Shown: positions 8,092 through 17,325 of the stretch, in pieces
Layout of the letters: the number at the start of each line of letters is the position of its first letter
How positions within the stretch are numbered: position 1 is the stretch's first letter
Assembly: GCA_023134145.1 (NCBI GenBank)
Contig: JAGLUW010000013.1
Coordinates: 1-64,000 of the forward strand
Length of the DNA: 64,000 nt
Source of the DNA: Sulfuriflexus sp.
GTDB lineage: Bacteria; Pseudomonadota; Gammaproteobacteria; AKS1
Reading direction: 5' to 3'
The notes under the pieces: model-generated
Database searches by the model: none
Seen by the model: the letters and a program-made list of their open reading frames with translations, nothing else
Told to the model about the DNA's origin: nothing
Position numbers and translations under genes: made by a program

Positions 8092-9747
8092 TTAATTCAG
8101 CGAATTAAACCCCGGTAGGTTTTCTGTATCAAAGTCATCTATTTGTTCATAAGAAAGAAAATTACGCGCATAATCTTCATAAACTTTCTCATGTAAGAAT
8201 ACGTCAAATAGATCAGGATCAATATGCGAATCCAATTTCATCTTGCCAAGAATATTCAGTGCTTGCGATACTGGCATGGCTTTTTTGTATGGTCGATCGG
8301 CCGCAGTTAGTGCTTCAAATATATCAGCGATTCCCATAATACGAGCTTGTACGGACATTTGATCTTTAGTTAGCCCGAGCGGATAACCTTTGCCATCCAT
8401 TCTTTCGTGATGCCCACCTGCAATCTCTGGAACATTTTTTAGTTGCTTAGGGAAGGGAAGTTTCTCCAGCATATTGATGGTCGATTGCATATGGTAATTA
8501 ATGGTGTGACGTTCTTCTTTGGTTAATGTACCTTTGGCAATAGTTAGGTTATAGGTCTCTTCAACAGTGAGTAGAGGTTGCCACTCGCCATTTATATCTC
8601 GGTAGCGTCGTTTAGCTATTTCTTTAACGTGTAGTTGTTTTTCCTCAGACATGAATTCGCTACCAATGTTGGCCGTACGAAGAAATTCTAATTCTTCATC
8701 AAGGGCATGGAGGTGCTTTTCATAGTTAAGGCGAAGTACTTTTTGTTGATCATCATTACTACTCATATTTTCTTGCAAGAAAACAATTTCAGCATCGCGT
8801 TTTAATAAAGCGAAGCGGGTTTCAATCAGTTTTATGCGATCGTAGATAGTTTCAAGCTTAGTGGCTTTGTCGACTACGTGAATTGGCGTAGTGATTTTGC
8901 CACAGTCATGCATGAGCGCGGCAATTTTTAGTTCATATAATTCTTGATCTGAAAAACGTAAATCAGCAAATTCACCTTTGTCGACATTGTGCACGGCTTT
9001 AGCAAGCAACATGGCAATTTCAGGTACACGACGACAGTGGCCGCCCGTGTAAGGCGACTTTTCATCAATCGCACCGGCAATCACTTCGATGAAGCGTTCT
9101 AACAATACCCGTAGATCACTAATCAGTTGATGATTTGTTAAAGCAACCGCAGCTTGTGATGCAAGTGATTCCGCAAGGCGTTGGCTCTCGGCAGAAAATG
9201 CGATGACGTCGCCAGTTTGCATATCAATGGCATTGATTAATTGTAAGACACCAATAATTTGGTTTTCGTGGTTTTTCATAGGCAGAGTTAGAAAGGACTT
9301 GGAATGGTACCCTGTTTTTTTGTCATAATCTTTGGTGCCTTGAATGTTAAAATTACTCGCGCTATAGGCATTCTTTATATTGATGACTTCGCCCGTTAAA
9401 GCAGCATAAGCGGCAATTGTTTTGTTATTGGGGTTACCCTGGTCGTCGTATAGTGAAATGGGCGCGAGCTGAACTGCACTTTGAGTTGAGCCACCCAAGG
9501 CAATTCCTAAAGAACGAGTACGCATAATTTCAAAGGTCAGTTTATCTTCAGCATTAAGAAGATAGAGTGTGCCACCATCTGAATGGGTTAGATTTTGTGC
9601 GCTAATGAGAATTTTTTCGAGTAAACGATCAGTATTTTTCTCAGCAGACAGAGAGATACCAATACCCGTCAATTGCTTGATATTTTCAAGCAAATTGTCC
9701 TGAACATGATTGTCAGAATCGGGCATAAGTTTTCTTAGCGTTTCCAT
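8092..9747 (-). CDS. GAF / HD-GYP domain cyclic-di-GMP phosphodiesterase candidate
   Basis: 551 residues from the ATG at 9747, which has GGGG upstream at usable spacing; the ORF-track ATG six codons earlier lacks a site. Residues ~20-205 are a GAF sensor domain. The HD-GYP domain follows, with H-D in ALMHDCGKITTP (~280) and HHERMDGKGYP (~446-456), both needed for hydrolysis of c-di-GMP. About 165 residues lie between the HD and GYP signatures, far more than in a minimal domain. The extra part is helical (KLIETRFALLKRDAEI). It is cytosolic. Upstream, 9748-9968 holds nothing recognisable. Confidence 0.88.
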   Translation of the reverse strand: METLRKLMPDSDNHVQDNLLENIKQLTGIGISLSAEKNTDRLLEKILISAQNLTHSDGGTLYLLNAEDKLTFEIMRTRSLGIALGGSTQSAVQLAPISLYDDQGNPNNKTIAAYAALTGEVINIKNAYSASNFNIQGTKDYDKKTGYHSKSFLTLPMKNHENQIIGVLQLINAIDMQTGDVIAFSAESQRLAESLASQAAVALTNHQLISDLRVLLERFIEVIAGAIDEKSPYTGGHCRRVPEIAMLLAKAVHNVDKGEFADLRFSDQELYELKIAALMHDCGKITTPIHVVDKATKLETIYDRIKLIETRFALLKRDAEIVFLQENMSSNDDQQKVLRLNYEKHLHALDEELEFLRTANIGSEFMSEEKQLHVKEIAKRRYRDINGEWQPLLTVEETYNLTIAKGTLTKEERHTINYHMQSTINMLEKLPFPKQLKNVPEIAGGHHERMDGKGYPLGLTKDQMSVQARIMGIADIFEALTAADRPYKKAMPVSQALNILGKMKLDSHIDPDLFDVFLHEKVYEDYARNFLSYEQIDDFDTENLPGFNSLN

Positions 9748-9968
9748 ATCGATACCCCAAGGCATTTTCGATACGGCAACTATAGTCCTTCCTTTTGCTA
9801 TAGGCTGTCAGCTTCTACGGTCTGTCTATGTAAGTGAATGTTCACGGTGAGCTTAATATTAATCCCCGTAGTCTTTTGTTTATAAAACACATTTTCACTA
9901 ATGAATTTACTGTGTAGGCACCGGAGTTTCAAGCATTATGGGATTATAATTTGCTACATTACGACCGG

Positions 9969-10448
9969 TTATAGGCAGCAACGTTTGTATTTTTTGCCAC
10001 TACCGCAAGGGCAGGGCTCATTTCGGCCAATTTTGTTAACAGAGACGGGCGCACCTTTTTTCAGTTTGCCATCAATGTAACGCCACTGACCATTTTCGCG
10101 CGCGAATTGGCTGCGCTCATGTAGCTTACCCTCGTTACCATTAAGAGAATAAGAGGCAATGAATTCAACCTCGGCCTCATTATCGTCGGCGCTACTAGTC
10201 GTATCCGTAATCTCCAGGTTGAGCCACTGGAAACCATCTTCGTTAGCTTCAACATCTGAGGGGCAAGTTGTTGAATGCCAGCTTTGACGAATGAAATCGA
10301 GATTGTCGATACTGTAAGCACTGAAACGAGCGCGCATTAGCGATTCGGCTGTATCAGCAAGCGCAATGTCGTCATGGATGCGTCCACAGCAGGCATCAAA
10401 AGGGGTGTCTTTGCCGCAGTAACATGCGGAGGTATTTGATTTACTCAT
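9969..10448 (-). CDS. ychJ: YchJ-family SEC-C motif protein
   Basis: 159 residues from the ATG at 10448, which gives [12 protein letters not shown], the usual family start; the upstream ATG in the ORF track would add 15 unlikely residues. An N-terminal Cys cluster ([13 protein letters not shown]), a central NTF2-like YchJ domain (~30-120: [14 protein letters not shown]) and a C-terminal SEC-C zinc motif ([17 protein letters not shown]) match E. coli YchJ. The role is unknown; the zinc motif suggests protein or RNA contact. The NtrC-like operator for amt lies about 40 nt upstream of this start. Confidence 0.85.
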   Translation of the reverse strand: MSKSNTSACYCGKDTPFDACCGRIHDDIALADTAESLMRARFSAYSIDNLDFIRQSWHSTTCPSDVEANEDGFQWLNLEITDTTSSADDNEAEVEFIASYSLNGNEGKLHERSQFARENGQWRYIDGKLKKGAPVSVNKIGRNEPCPCGSGKKYKRCCL

Positions 10449-10486
10449 GTGGTGATTATATCGGATGAATCGAGGAGGCGACAGTA

Positions 10487-10503
10487 TGCACAATATTAGT
10501 GCA
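10487..10503. promoter_or_regulatory. NtrC-like operator upstream of amt
   Basis: The 17-mer TGCACAATATTAGTGCA fits the enteric NtrC (NRI) pattern TGCAC-N7-GTGCA exactly at both arms, and the palindrome extends to TATGCAC/GTGCATA. Isolated half sites TGGTGCA (10550) and TGGTGCC (10569) follow. It lies about 140 nt before the amt start, a usual enhancer distance. I found no GG-N10-GC sigma-54 core in the gap, so the promoter itself is not identified. Confidence 0.5.
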
Positions 10504-10641
10504 TACGTAGGTTAATTAGCGCTTTAAGTCACCATGATGTGGTAGAACGTGGTGCAAAATGCTAATGTTGGTGCCGCTTTTTATCGATGAATAATAAATT
10601 ATAAGTTGTGTCATATGGTGCGACGTAGGTAGGGGAAATTA

Positions 10642-11826
10642 ATGGAAACGCTTCAATCTGGTAGTAATACTCTCTTCATTCTTTTGGGTGCCATTATGGT
10701 ATTGGCAATGCATTCTGGTTTTGCCTTTCTTGAGGTTGGTACGGTACGCAAAAAGAATCAGGTTAATGCCTTGGTGAAGATTATTGCGGATTTTGCAGTT
10801 TCGACGATAGCGTATTTTTTCATTGGTTATTATGTGGCCTACGGGCTCGGTTTTTTTGAAAGCGCGCAGATTCTTGCGGAAAAGAATGGTTATGAACTGG
10901 TTAAATTCTTCTTCTTACTAACCTTTGCGGCAGCGATACCGGCGATTATTTCAGGTGGTATTGCTGAGCGAGCACGTTTCTACCCACAACTCATTGCCAG
11001 CTTATTAATTGTTGCGGTTCTATATCCTTTCTTTGAAGGTATTGTTTGGAACGGTAATTACGGTGTTCAGGATTGGCTTGAAGCAACCTACGGCGCGCCG
11101 TTCCAAGATTTCGCTGGCTCAGTCGTGGTGCATGCGGTTGGCGGTTGGATAGCCTTGGCTGCCGTATTACTGCTCGGTCCACGTCATGGCCGCTATGGTA
11201 AAGACGGTCAAATGTCGGCTCATCCTCCTTCAAGTATTCCATTTTTAGCACTGGGTGCTTGGATACTGACAGTCGGTTGGTTCGGTTTTAATGTGATGTC
11301 AGCACAAACAATCGATGCTATTAGTGGCCTAGTTGCGGTTAACTCCTTGATGGCCATGGTGGGCGGTATTCTCGGCGCATTAGTAGTTGGTAAGAATGAT
11401 CCTGGCTTTATTCATAATGGCCCATTAGCAGGGCTTGTTGCCGTGTGTGCAGGTTCAAGTTTAATGCACCCACTTGGCGCGCTTGTTACGGGATTGATAG
11501 CCGGCGGCTTATTCGTATGGATGTTCACTCTTACGCAAAATCGTTGGAAGATTGATGACGTGCTCGGCGTGTGGCCTTTGCATGGACTGTGTGGTGCATG
11601 GGGTGGCATTGCTGCGGGTATCTTTGGCCAACAAGCACTCGGTGGTTTGGGTGGCGTGGCTTTCATGTCGCAACTGATTGGAACGCTGATGGGTATTGGT
11701 ATCGCCTTTATTGGTGGTTTGATTGTTTATGGTTTGATTCGTCAGCTAGTCGGTATTCGTCTTAGCCAAGAAGAAGAGTATCAGGGCGCTGATCTGAGTA
11801 TTCATAAGATCAGCTCTGAGCCTTAG
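10642..11826 (+). CDS. amt: ammonium transporter Amt
   Basis: A 394-residue polytopic Amt/Rh channel, about 11 membrane helices. The pore twin histidines are H164 (VVVHAVGG) and H314 (WPLHGLCGAW), and the family signature stretches FNVMSAQ and AAAIPAIISGGIAERARF are intact. It moves ammonium into the cell. There is no glnK next to it, so PII control would have to come from elsewhere. A good site (GTAGGGGAAATTA) precedes the ATG, and an NtrC-like operator lies upstream, which predicts induction in nitrogen limitation. Confidence 0.95.
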   Translation: METLQSGSNTLFILLGAIMVLAMHSGFAFLEVGTVRKKNQVNALVKIIADFAVSTIAYFFIGYYVAYGLGFFESAQILAEKNGYELVKFFFLLTFAAAIPAIISGGIAERARFYPQLIASLLIVAVLYPFFEGIVWNGNYGVQDWLEATYGAPFQDFAGSVVVHAVGGWIALAAVLLLGPRHGRYGKDGQMSAHPPSSIPFLALGAWILTVGWFGFNVMSAQTIDAISGLVAVNSLMAMVGGILGALVVGKNDPGFIHNGPLAGLVAVCAGSSLMHPLGALVTGLIAGGLFVWMFTLTQNRWKIDDVLGVWPLHGLCGAWGGIAAGIFGQQALGGLGGVAFMSQLIGTLMGIGIAFIGGLIVYGLIRQLVGIRLSQEEEYQGADLSIHKISSEP

Positions 11827-11899
11827 ATACGACAGGCTTCTAGCTAAAATCAGCCTAAAATGCTAAGTTTGGCGCCCTTTTTTGCAGGTATTAACTGAA

Positions 11900-13225
11900 A
11901 TGGCGCGCAAACTTTTTATCAAGACCTTCGGTTGTCAGATGAATGAATATGATTCGTCGCGCATGGCCGATGCCCTGAATGAATCTCATGGTCTAGAACG
12001 TACCGACGATCTTGCTGAAGCCGATGTCTTATTACTCAATACCTGCTCGGTGCGCGATAAAGCACAGGAAAAAGTTTTTTCTGAATTGGGTCGCTGGCGA
12101 AAAATAAAACAACGACGTCCAGATCTTGTCATCGGTGTGGGTGGTTGTGTCGCGAGTCAAGAAGGTGAAGCCATTCTTGAGCGAGCCCCTTATGTTGATA
12201 TGATTTTTGGTCCACAGACCCTACACCGTGTCCCCGACATGTTGCGCGATACCGAAAAATTAAGAAAACCCAGTGTCGATGTAAGTTTCCCCGAAATAGA
12301 AAAATTTGATCGTTTGCCAGAACAAAAGGTCGATGGTCCTATGGCCTACGTTTCAATCATGGAAGGCTGTAGTAAGTATTGTACTTTCTGTGTTGTACCC
12401 TTTACACGTGGTGAAGAAGTTAACCGTCCCTTTGATGATGTGATTGCCGAGATTGCAGGCTTGGCCGCTCAAGGTGTGCGTGAAGTAAACCTATTAGGCC
12501 AAAACGTGAATGCCTATCGCGGTGCGATGCATGATGGTGACGTTGCTGACCTAGCCTTACTGATTACTTATGTTGCCGCGATTGATGGCATTGATCGTAT
12601 TCGTTACACCACTTCTCATCCAATGGAAATGAACGACAGTTTAATTAATGTTTATGCTGAAGTGCCTGAGTTAGTCAGCCATTTACACCTGCCTATACAA
12701 AGTGGTTCGGACAGTATTCTTGCTGCAATGAAGCGTAACCATACCGCTAAAGACTATATGGATATTATTGAGCGTGTGCGTGCGATACGCCCTGATTTAA
12801 GCATGTCGTCTGATTTTATTATTGGCTTCCCCGGTGAAACCGACGAAGAGTTTGAAGCGACTATGAATTTGATTGAACAGATTGGTTTTGATCAATCATA
12901 TAGTTTTATTTACAGCCCACGTCCCGGTACCTTAGCAGCCGACATGGATGACGCAGTTCCGTTTGATGTTAAGCAAGCGCGTTTAAAAAGATTGCAGGCG
13001 TGTATTAACGATATGACGGCGGCGATAAGTAACTCGATGGTGGGTACAGTACAACGCGTTTTAGTCACACGGGCTTCACGTAAAGATGCAAGTGAAATGA
13101 GTGGCCGTACTGAGAACAATCGCGTGGTCAATTTCCCCGGTGATGCTAGTTTAATAGGTCAGTTTGTTGATTTAAAAATAACTGAAGCACGGCCTAATTC
13201 ATTGCGCGGTGAGATAAATAATTAG
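11900..13225 (+). CDS. miaB: tRNA-2-methylthio-N6-dimethylallyladenosine synthase MiaB
   Basis: 441 residues from the ATG at 11900 ([19 protein letters not shown]), matching the E. coli N-terminus; the track TTG six codons earlier is less likely. N-terminal UPF0004 cysteines C12, C49 and C83 hold one Fe-S cluster. The radical-SAM triad is C157/C161/C164 (CSKYCTFC), and a TRAM domain ends the protein. It methylthiolates A37 of tRNAs reading UNN codons. It opens the conserved miaB-ybeZ-ybeY-ybeX-lnt block. Confidence 0.97.
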   Translation: MARKLFIKTFGCQMNEYDSSRMADALNESHGLERTDDLAEADVLLLNTCSVRDKAQEKVFSELGRWRKIKQRRPDLVIGVGGCVASQEGEAILERAPYVDMIFGPQTLHRVPDMLRDTEKLRKPSVDVSFPEIEKFDRLPEQKVDGPMAYVSIMEGCSKYCTFCVVPFTRGEEVNRPFDDVIAEIAGLAAQGVREVNLLGQNVNAYRGAMHDGDVADLALLITYVAAIDGIDRIRYTTSHPMEMNDSLINVYAEVPELVSHLHLPIQSGSDSILAAMKRNHTAKDYMDIIERVRAIRPDLSMSSDFIIGFPGETDEEFEATMNLIEQIGFDQSYSFIYSPRPGTLAADMDDAVPFDVKQARLKRLQACINDMTAAISNSMVGTVQRVLVTRASRKDASEMSGRTENNRVVNFPGDASLIGQFVDLKITEARPNSLRGEINN

Positions 13226-13301
13226 CATGAGTTGCATTAACAAACACCATTCATTATCTTCTAGTTAATGACCATTACAGCGAGAGCGACGCCAGACTAT
13301 T

Positions 13302-14285
13302 TTGAGCGATACTAATCAATCCAGCCAGTTCACACTGGAACCAGCAGACAATCAACGCCTCGCAAATCTGTGTGGCCAATTCGATGAACACCTTCGTCAG
13401 ATAGAGCGATCCCTCGGTGTCGAAATTAATAACCGTGGTAATCAATTTGAAGTGCTTGGGGAGTCTAGAGCTGTGCAGGTTGCCGGTGAATTGTTATCAG
13501 GGCTTTATGATGAGGCCGATGAGATTGTTTTAAATCCTGAAAGCGTGCATTTATTTCTTCGTCAAGCCGGTGTAGATGGAATAGAAGAACCCTCATCACG
13601 CAGTAAAGTCGTTAGTATTCGCACGCGTCGCGGTATTATTAAATCACGCACACCTAATCAGCACGTCTATTTACAAAATATCGCCCGTCATGATATTAAT
13701 TTTGGTGTCGGCCCTGCAGGTACGGGTAAAACCTATCTTGCTGTAGCTTGTGCGGTAAAAGCACTTGAGCAAGAAGATGTGCGGCGTATTTTATTAGTTC
13801 GTCCGGCAGTTGAGGCAGGGGAAAAGCTAGGCTTCTTGCCAGGTGATCTTGCACAAAAGATCGATCCTTATTTACGTCCGCTTTATGATGCCTTGTATGA
13901 AATGTTGGGTTTCGAGCGTGTTACAAAATTAATGGAACGTAATGTCATTGAAGTTGCGCCGCTTGCTTATATGCGTGGGCGTACATTGAATGAATCTTTT
14001 GTGATTCTCGATGAAGCGCAAAATACCACCGTCGAACAAATGAAAATGTTTCTGACGCGAATTGGTTTCGGTAGTAAAGCCGTGATCACCGGTGACATCA
14101 CACAGATAGATTTACCTAAACATACATTATCTGGATTACGACATGTGATAGACGTGCTTGATGATGTGAAAGGTATTAGTTTTAGTTTCTTCAAGTCAAA
14201 AGATGTGGTCAGGCATCCACTCGTCGCGCGTATTGTTAATGCTTATGCCGACTATGAATCTGCGGAAGAACAGAACAACAAATGA
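13302..14285 (+). CDS. ybeZ: PhoH-like ATPase YbeZ
   Basis: 327 residues. The best start is a TTG at 13302 giving MSDTNQSSQFTLEP; an ATG 34 nt upstream is out of frame. An N-terminal KH-like RNA-binding part precedes the PhoH ATPase with Walker A GPAGTGKT (137-144) and Walker B SFVILDEAQNTT. E. coli YbeZ works with the endoribonuclease YbeY, and the ybeY gene here overlaps its stop by 4 nt (ATGA). It is expected to help ribosome and RNA quality control in the cytosol. Confidence 0.95.
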   Translation: MSDTNQSSQFTLEPADNQRLANLCGQFDEHLRQIERSLGVEINNRGNQFEVLGESRAVQVAGELLSGLYDEADEIVLNPESVHLFLRQAGVDGIEEPSSRSKVVSIRTRRGIIKSRTPNQHVYLQNIARHDINFGVGPAGTGKTYLAVACAVKALEQEDVRRILLVRPAVEAGEKLGFLPGDLAQKIDPYLRPLYDALYEMLGFERVTKLMERNVIEVAPLAYMRGRTLNESFVILDEAQNTTVEQMKMFLTRIGFGSKAVITGDITQIDLPKHTLSGLRHVIDVLDDVKGISFSFFKSKDVVRHPLVARIVNAYADYESAEEQNNK

Positions 14286-14758
14286 TTGAGCTGCAGTTAC
14301 AAGTAGCGAGCCAGTCAGCACAACTTCCTGATGAAGAAACCATGCAAGCATGGTTGAACCAAATCGGTGTAGATATTGGTGATGCGAGTGTCGGTATAAG
14401 AATTGTCGATCTTGATGAAAGTGCCGAGTTAAACAATCAGTATCGGCATAAGCAGGGCGCAACTAATGTATTGTCATTTCCATTTGAGTTACCAACATTA
14501 CCGGATGATCTTGGTGAAGCAGAAGTCTCACTAGAGCATTTTCTGGGTGATCTGGTGATTTGCGCGCCCATTGTTGAGGATGAAGCCAAGGCTCAGGATA
14601 AGGCTCTAAACGCACATTGGGCGCACATGATTGTGCATGGTGTGTTGCATCTACAAGGTCACGATCATATTGAACAGGCCGAGGCTGAACAGATGGAAAC
14701 GCTAGAGCGTACTATCTTGGCCAATTTAGGCTTTCCAGACCCCTATTTAGAGACTTAA
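14282..14758 (+). CDS. ybeY: endoribonuclease YbeY (16S rRNA maturation)
   Basis: 158 residues with the UPF0054 zinc signature: H119, H123 and H129 in HGVLHLQGHDH. YbeY is a metal-dependent RNase for 16S rRNA 3'-end maturation and 70S quality control. It is translationally coupled to ybeZ through a 4-nt overlap. The length is the same as for E. coli YbeY (155). Confidence 0.95.
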   Translation: MIELQLQVASQSAQLPDEETMQAWLNQIGVDIGDASVGIRIVDLDESAELNNQYRHKQGATNVLSFPFELPTLPDDLGEAEVSLEHFLGDLVICAPIVEDEAKAQDKALNAHWAHMIVHGVLHLQGHDHIEQAEAEQMETLERTILANLGFPDPYLET

Positions 14759-14855
14759 TAGCTTCTATTTTATAGAGTATTTCCATAGTAAAGCACCCCC
14801 AAAAAGACGTATACTGCGCGTCCTTTTTGTAACAGGGAGTGGGATTGCGCATCTC

Positions 14856-15719
14856 ATGAACGAAGACCGACATAGTACCGAGCCCATGCAACGCTCATGG
14901 TTTGAACGATTAAGCCAAGTGTTGATGGGCGAACCGAAAGATCGCGACGAATTGGTTGAACTCCTCCGCGATGCCGAACAACGCAATCTGCTTAAACCAG
15001 ATGCGCTCGCCATGATTGAAGGCGTGCTGCAGGTTTCTGAAATGCAGGTGCGTGACATCATGATTCCACGCTCCCAAATAGTCGTTATTGATCGCGATGC
15101 GGAACTCGATGAGTTCTTGCCAATGGTGATCGAGGCTTCACATTCTCGTTATCCCGTCATCGGTGAAAACAAAGACGAAGTTGTTGGCATGTTGTTAGCA
15201 AAAGATTTATTGCCATTTACCGCTGGCGGAAAAGCCAAAGAATTTATCCTGCGTGAAATCTTACGTCCGGCTGTATTTGTTCCCGAAAGTAAACGACTTG
15301 ATGTATTACTAAAAGAATTCCGTTCTAGCCGTAATCACATGGCCATTGTTGTTGACGAATATGGTGGAGTAGCTGGTGTTGTGACCATTGAAGACGTATT
15401 GGAACAAATCGTCGGTGAAATTGAAGACGAATATGATTTTGATGAAGGTACATCAATACTGCAACTTAATGAGAATGAATATACAGTTAAAGCATTAACC
15501 TCGGTTGAAGATTTTAATGAATATTTTCATACTAAATTCAGTGATGAAGAATTTGATACTGTTGGCGGTTTAGTTATTAATAGCTTTGGTCATGTGCCGA
15601 AACGTGGTGAAATTACTTTGATGGGTGATATTCGATTTAAAATTTTAAGATCAGATAATCGTCGCGTGCATTTATTAAAGGTTTCTCGTCAGGAAGAGGC
15701 TGAGAGCGCAACAGATTAA
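14856..15719 (+). CDS. ybeX: CorC/YbeX CBS-domain protein (Mg/Co homeostasis)
   Basis: 287 residues: an N-terminal helical part, a CBS pair (~70-190, opening with VRDIMIPRSQIVVID) and the C-terminal CorC_HlyC domain (~205-280, VGGLVINSFGHVPKRGE). There are no membrane helices, as in E. coli YbeX. Long called a magnesium/cobalt efflux helper; the link to ybeY/ybeZ suggests a role around ribosome stability. Its start lies about 100 nt after ybeY. Confidence 0.93.
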   Translation: MNEDRHSTEPMQRSWFERLSQVLMGEPKDRDELVELLRDAEQRNLLKPDALAMIEGVLQVSEMQVRDIMIPRSQIVVIDRDAELDEFLPMVIEASHSRYPVIGENKDEVVGMLLAKDLLPFTAGGKAKEFILREILRPAVFVPESKRLDVLLKEFRSSRNHMAIVVDEYGGVAGVVTIEDVLEQIVGEIEDEYDFDEGTSILQLNENEYTVKALTSVEDFNEYFHTKFSDEEFDTVGGLVINSFGHVPKRGEITLMGDIRFKILRSDNRRVHLLKVSRQEEAESATD

Positions 15720-15774
15720 AGATTCGCGACTAGCGAAAAAATGATAATTATTTCATAAAAACAATAATGACAAC

Positions 15775-17280
15775 GTGATTGAAATTAATAAACAAGCAAG
15801 AATAAAAGATGGCCTAGTTATATTGGCTGGCGTGTTGATGGTGACGGGTTATGCACCATTTTCCTTTTTGCCGTCAAGCATCTTCGCGTTATTCGCACTG
15901 CTATGGTTGTTGCAAAACATCGGGGCACGACGTGCTGCATGGCGTGGTTTTTTATTCGGCCTAGGTTTGTTCGGTGCAGGTACCTCTTGGGTTGTTATTA
16001 GTATTCATGAATTTGGTCACACACCATTACCCCTCGCATTATTCCTAACCATATTGTTGGTTGCCTACTTATCTCTTTTTCCGGCTTTGTTTGCATGGCT
16101 GGTGGTACGTTTCCGTGTAGCTGAACAGCCTTTGGTATTTTTGTTCATGACGCCTGCATTATGGGCTGGTACGGAATGGTTGCGCGGTACTTTGTTCACA
16201 GGGTTCCCATGGTTAAATATTGGTTATAGCCAAGTTGATACATGGTTGGTTGGTTATGCACCTGTTATCGGTGTTTATGGCTTAGGTTTTTTGTTGATGT
16301 TGTCGGTCACAGCAACATTATTGATTTTGCGCCGTAAACAAAGTGCTGTAGTTTTGTTAGCTATTATTTGGTTTGGCGGTTGGTCATTGCAAAGTATTGA
16401 ATGGGCAACCCCTGCAGGCAAATCGCTTCAAGTTAGTTTGATGCAAGGTAATGTTTCGCAGCTGGATAAATTTCGTCCGGAAAAACGCGCTAATACCATG
16501 AGTCTTTATGAAGAACTGACACTCGATAATCTAGACAGTGATTTGATTGTTTGGCCTGAAACAGCGGTACCTGCTTTTTATCATCAGGTTGCTGAAAATT
16601 ATATTAGTGATATTTTACAACAGACCCGAGAGCAAGGTGTTGATCTGTTAATAGGCGCACCGGTTAAACAAGTAACCGCAGACAGTGAACGTCCTAATTA
16701 TTACAACAGTGCGATTGCGCTGGGTAAGGAGTTTGGTGTTTACCATAAGCGTCATTTAGTACCGTTTGGCGAGGTAGTACCTTTTGGTGATCTACTTCGC
16801 AAGATTGGCGGTATCTTTAATGTGCCGTTGTCAGATTTTAGTACCGGTGGTCTGCAAGCACCACTTAACTTGGCAGGGCAGAAAGCGGCCGTTTCTATTT
16901 GCTATGAAATCGTTTTTGGCGAGGAGCTGGCACAAACAGCCGGTGATGCGACTATGTTGATTAACATCAGCAACGATGCCTGGTTTGGTGATTCATTGGC
17001 ACCACCACAACATTTCTCAATGGCGCGGATGCGGGTAAAAGAAACTGCCCGCCCCTTACTGAGAGCAACCAATACAGGTATTACCGCCTTTGTTGACCAC
17101 CGCGGTGTGGTGACCCATCAAGCGCCTTCTTTCTCCGTACAGGTCTTACGGGGAAGCATCCAACCTATGCAGGGTAAGACGCCATATGTTCGTTTTGGTA
17201 ATACACCAATCCTCTGGTTGATTGGAATGCTTATATTAGTAGGCGGATTCATTTTACGGCGTCGTCAACAAGGTGTATAA
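15775..17280 (+). CDS. lnt: apolipoprotein N-acyltransferase Lnt
   Basis: 501 residues beginning with GTG. About seven membrane helices (1-200) precede a periplasmic nitrilase-fold domain with catalytic triad E262 (VWPETAVP), K325 (YHKRHLVPFGE) and C376 (SICYEI). One last helix (~478-495) anchors the C-terminus. It adds the third acyl chain to lipoproteins in the inner membrane, which MlaA, LptE and the small lipoprotein in this window would need. It ends the ybeX-lnt pair as in enterobacteria. Confidence 0.95.
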   Translation: MIEINKQARIKDGLVILAGVLMVTGYAPFSFLPSSIFALFALLWLLQNIGARRAAWRGFLFGLGLFGAGTSWVVISIHEFGHTPLPLALFLTILLVAYLSLFPALFAWLVVRFRVAEQPLVFLFMTPALWAGTEWLRGTLFTGFPWLNIGYSQVDTWLVGYAPVIGVYGLGFLLMLSVTATLLILRRKQSAVVLLAIIWFGGWSLQSIEWATPAGKSLQVSLMQGNVSQLDKFRPEKRANTMSLYEELTLDNLDSDLIVWPETAVPAFYHQVAENYISDILQQTREQGVDLLIGAPVKQVTADSERPNYYNSAIALGKEFGVYHKRHLVPFGEVVPFGDLLRKIGGIFNVPLSDFSTGGLQAPLNLAGQKAAVSICYEIVFGEELAQTAGDATMLINISNDAWFGDSLAPPQHFSMARMRVKETARPLLRATNTGITAFVDHRGVVTHQAPSFSVQVLRGSIQPMQGKTPYVRFGNTPILWLIGMLILVGGFILRRRQQGV

Positions 17281-17325
17281 AAACACCTATACTTGAATAA
17301 ATAAAAATATCGAGGAAGTCCCATT

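Noticed and set aside
10471-10515. Nine-codon plus-strand frame with an AGGAGG site upstream of amt
   Set aside because: The frame stops after nine codons and overlaps the NtrC-like palindrome; a leader peptide is possible but unsupported.
10540-10630. Possible sigma-54 core promoter for amt (for example TGGTAGAACGTGGTGC)
   Set aside because: GG to GC spacing is 11 rather than 10 nt, and the other GG positions have no GC partner; not acceptable for RpoN.
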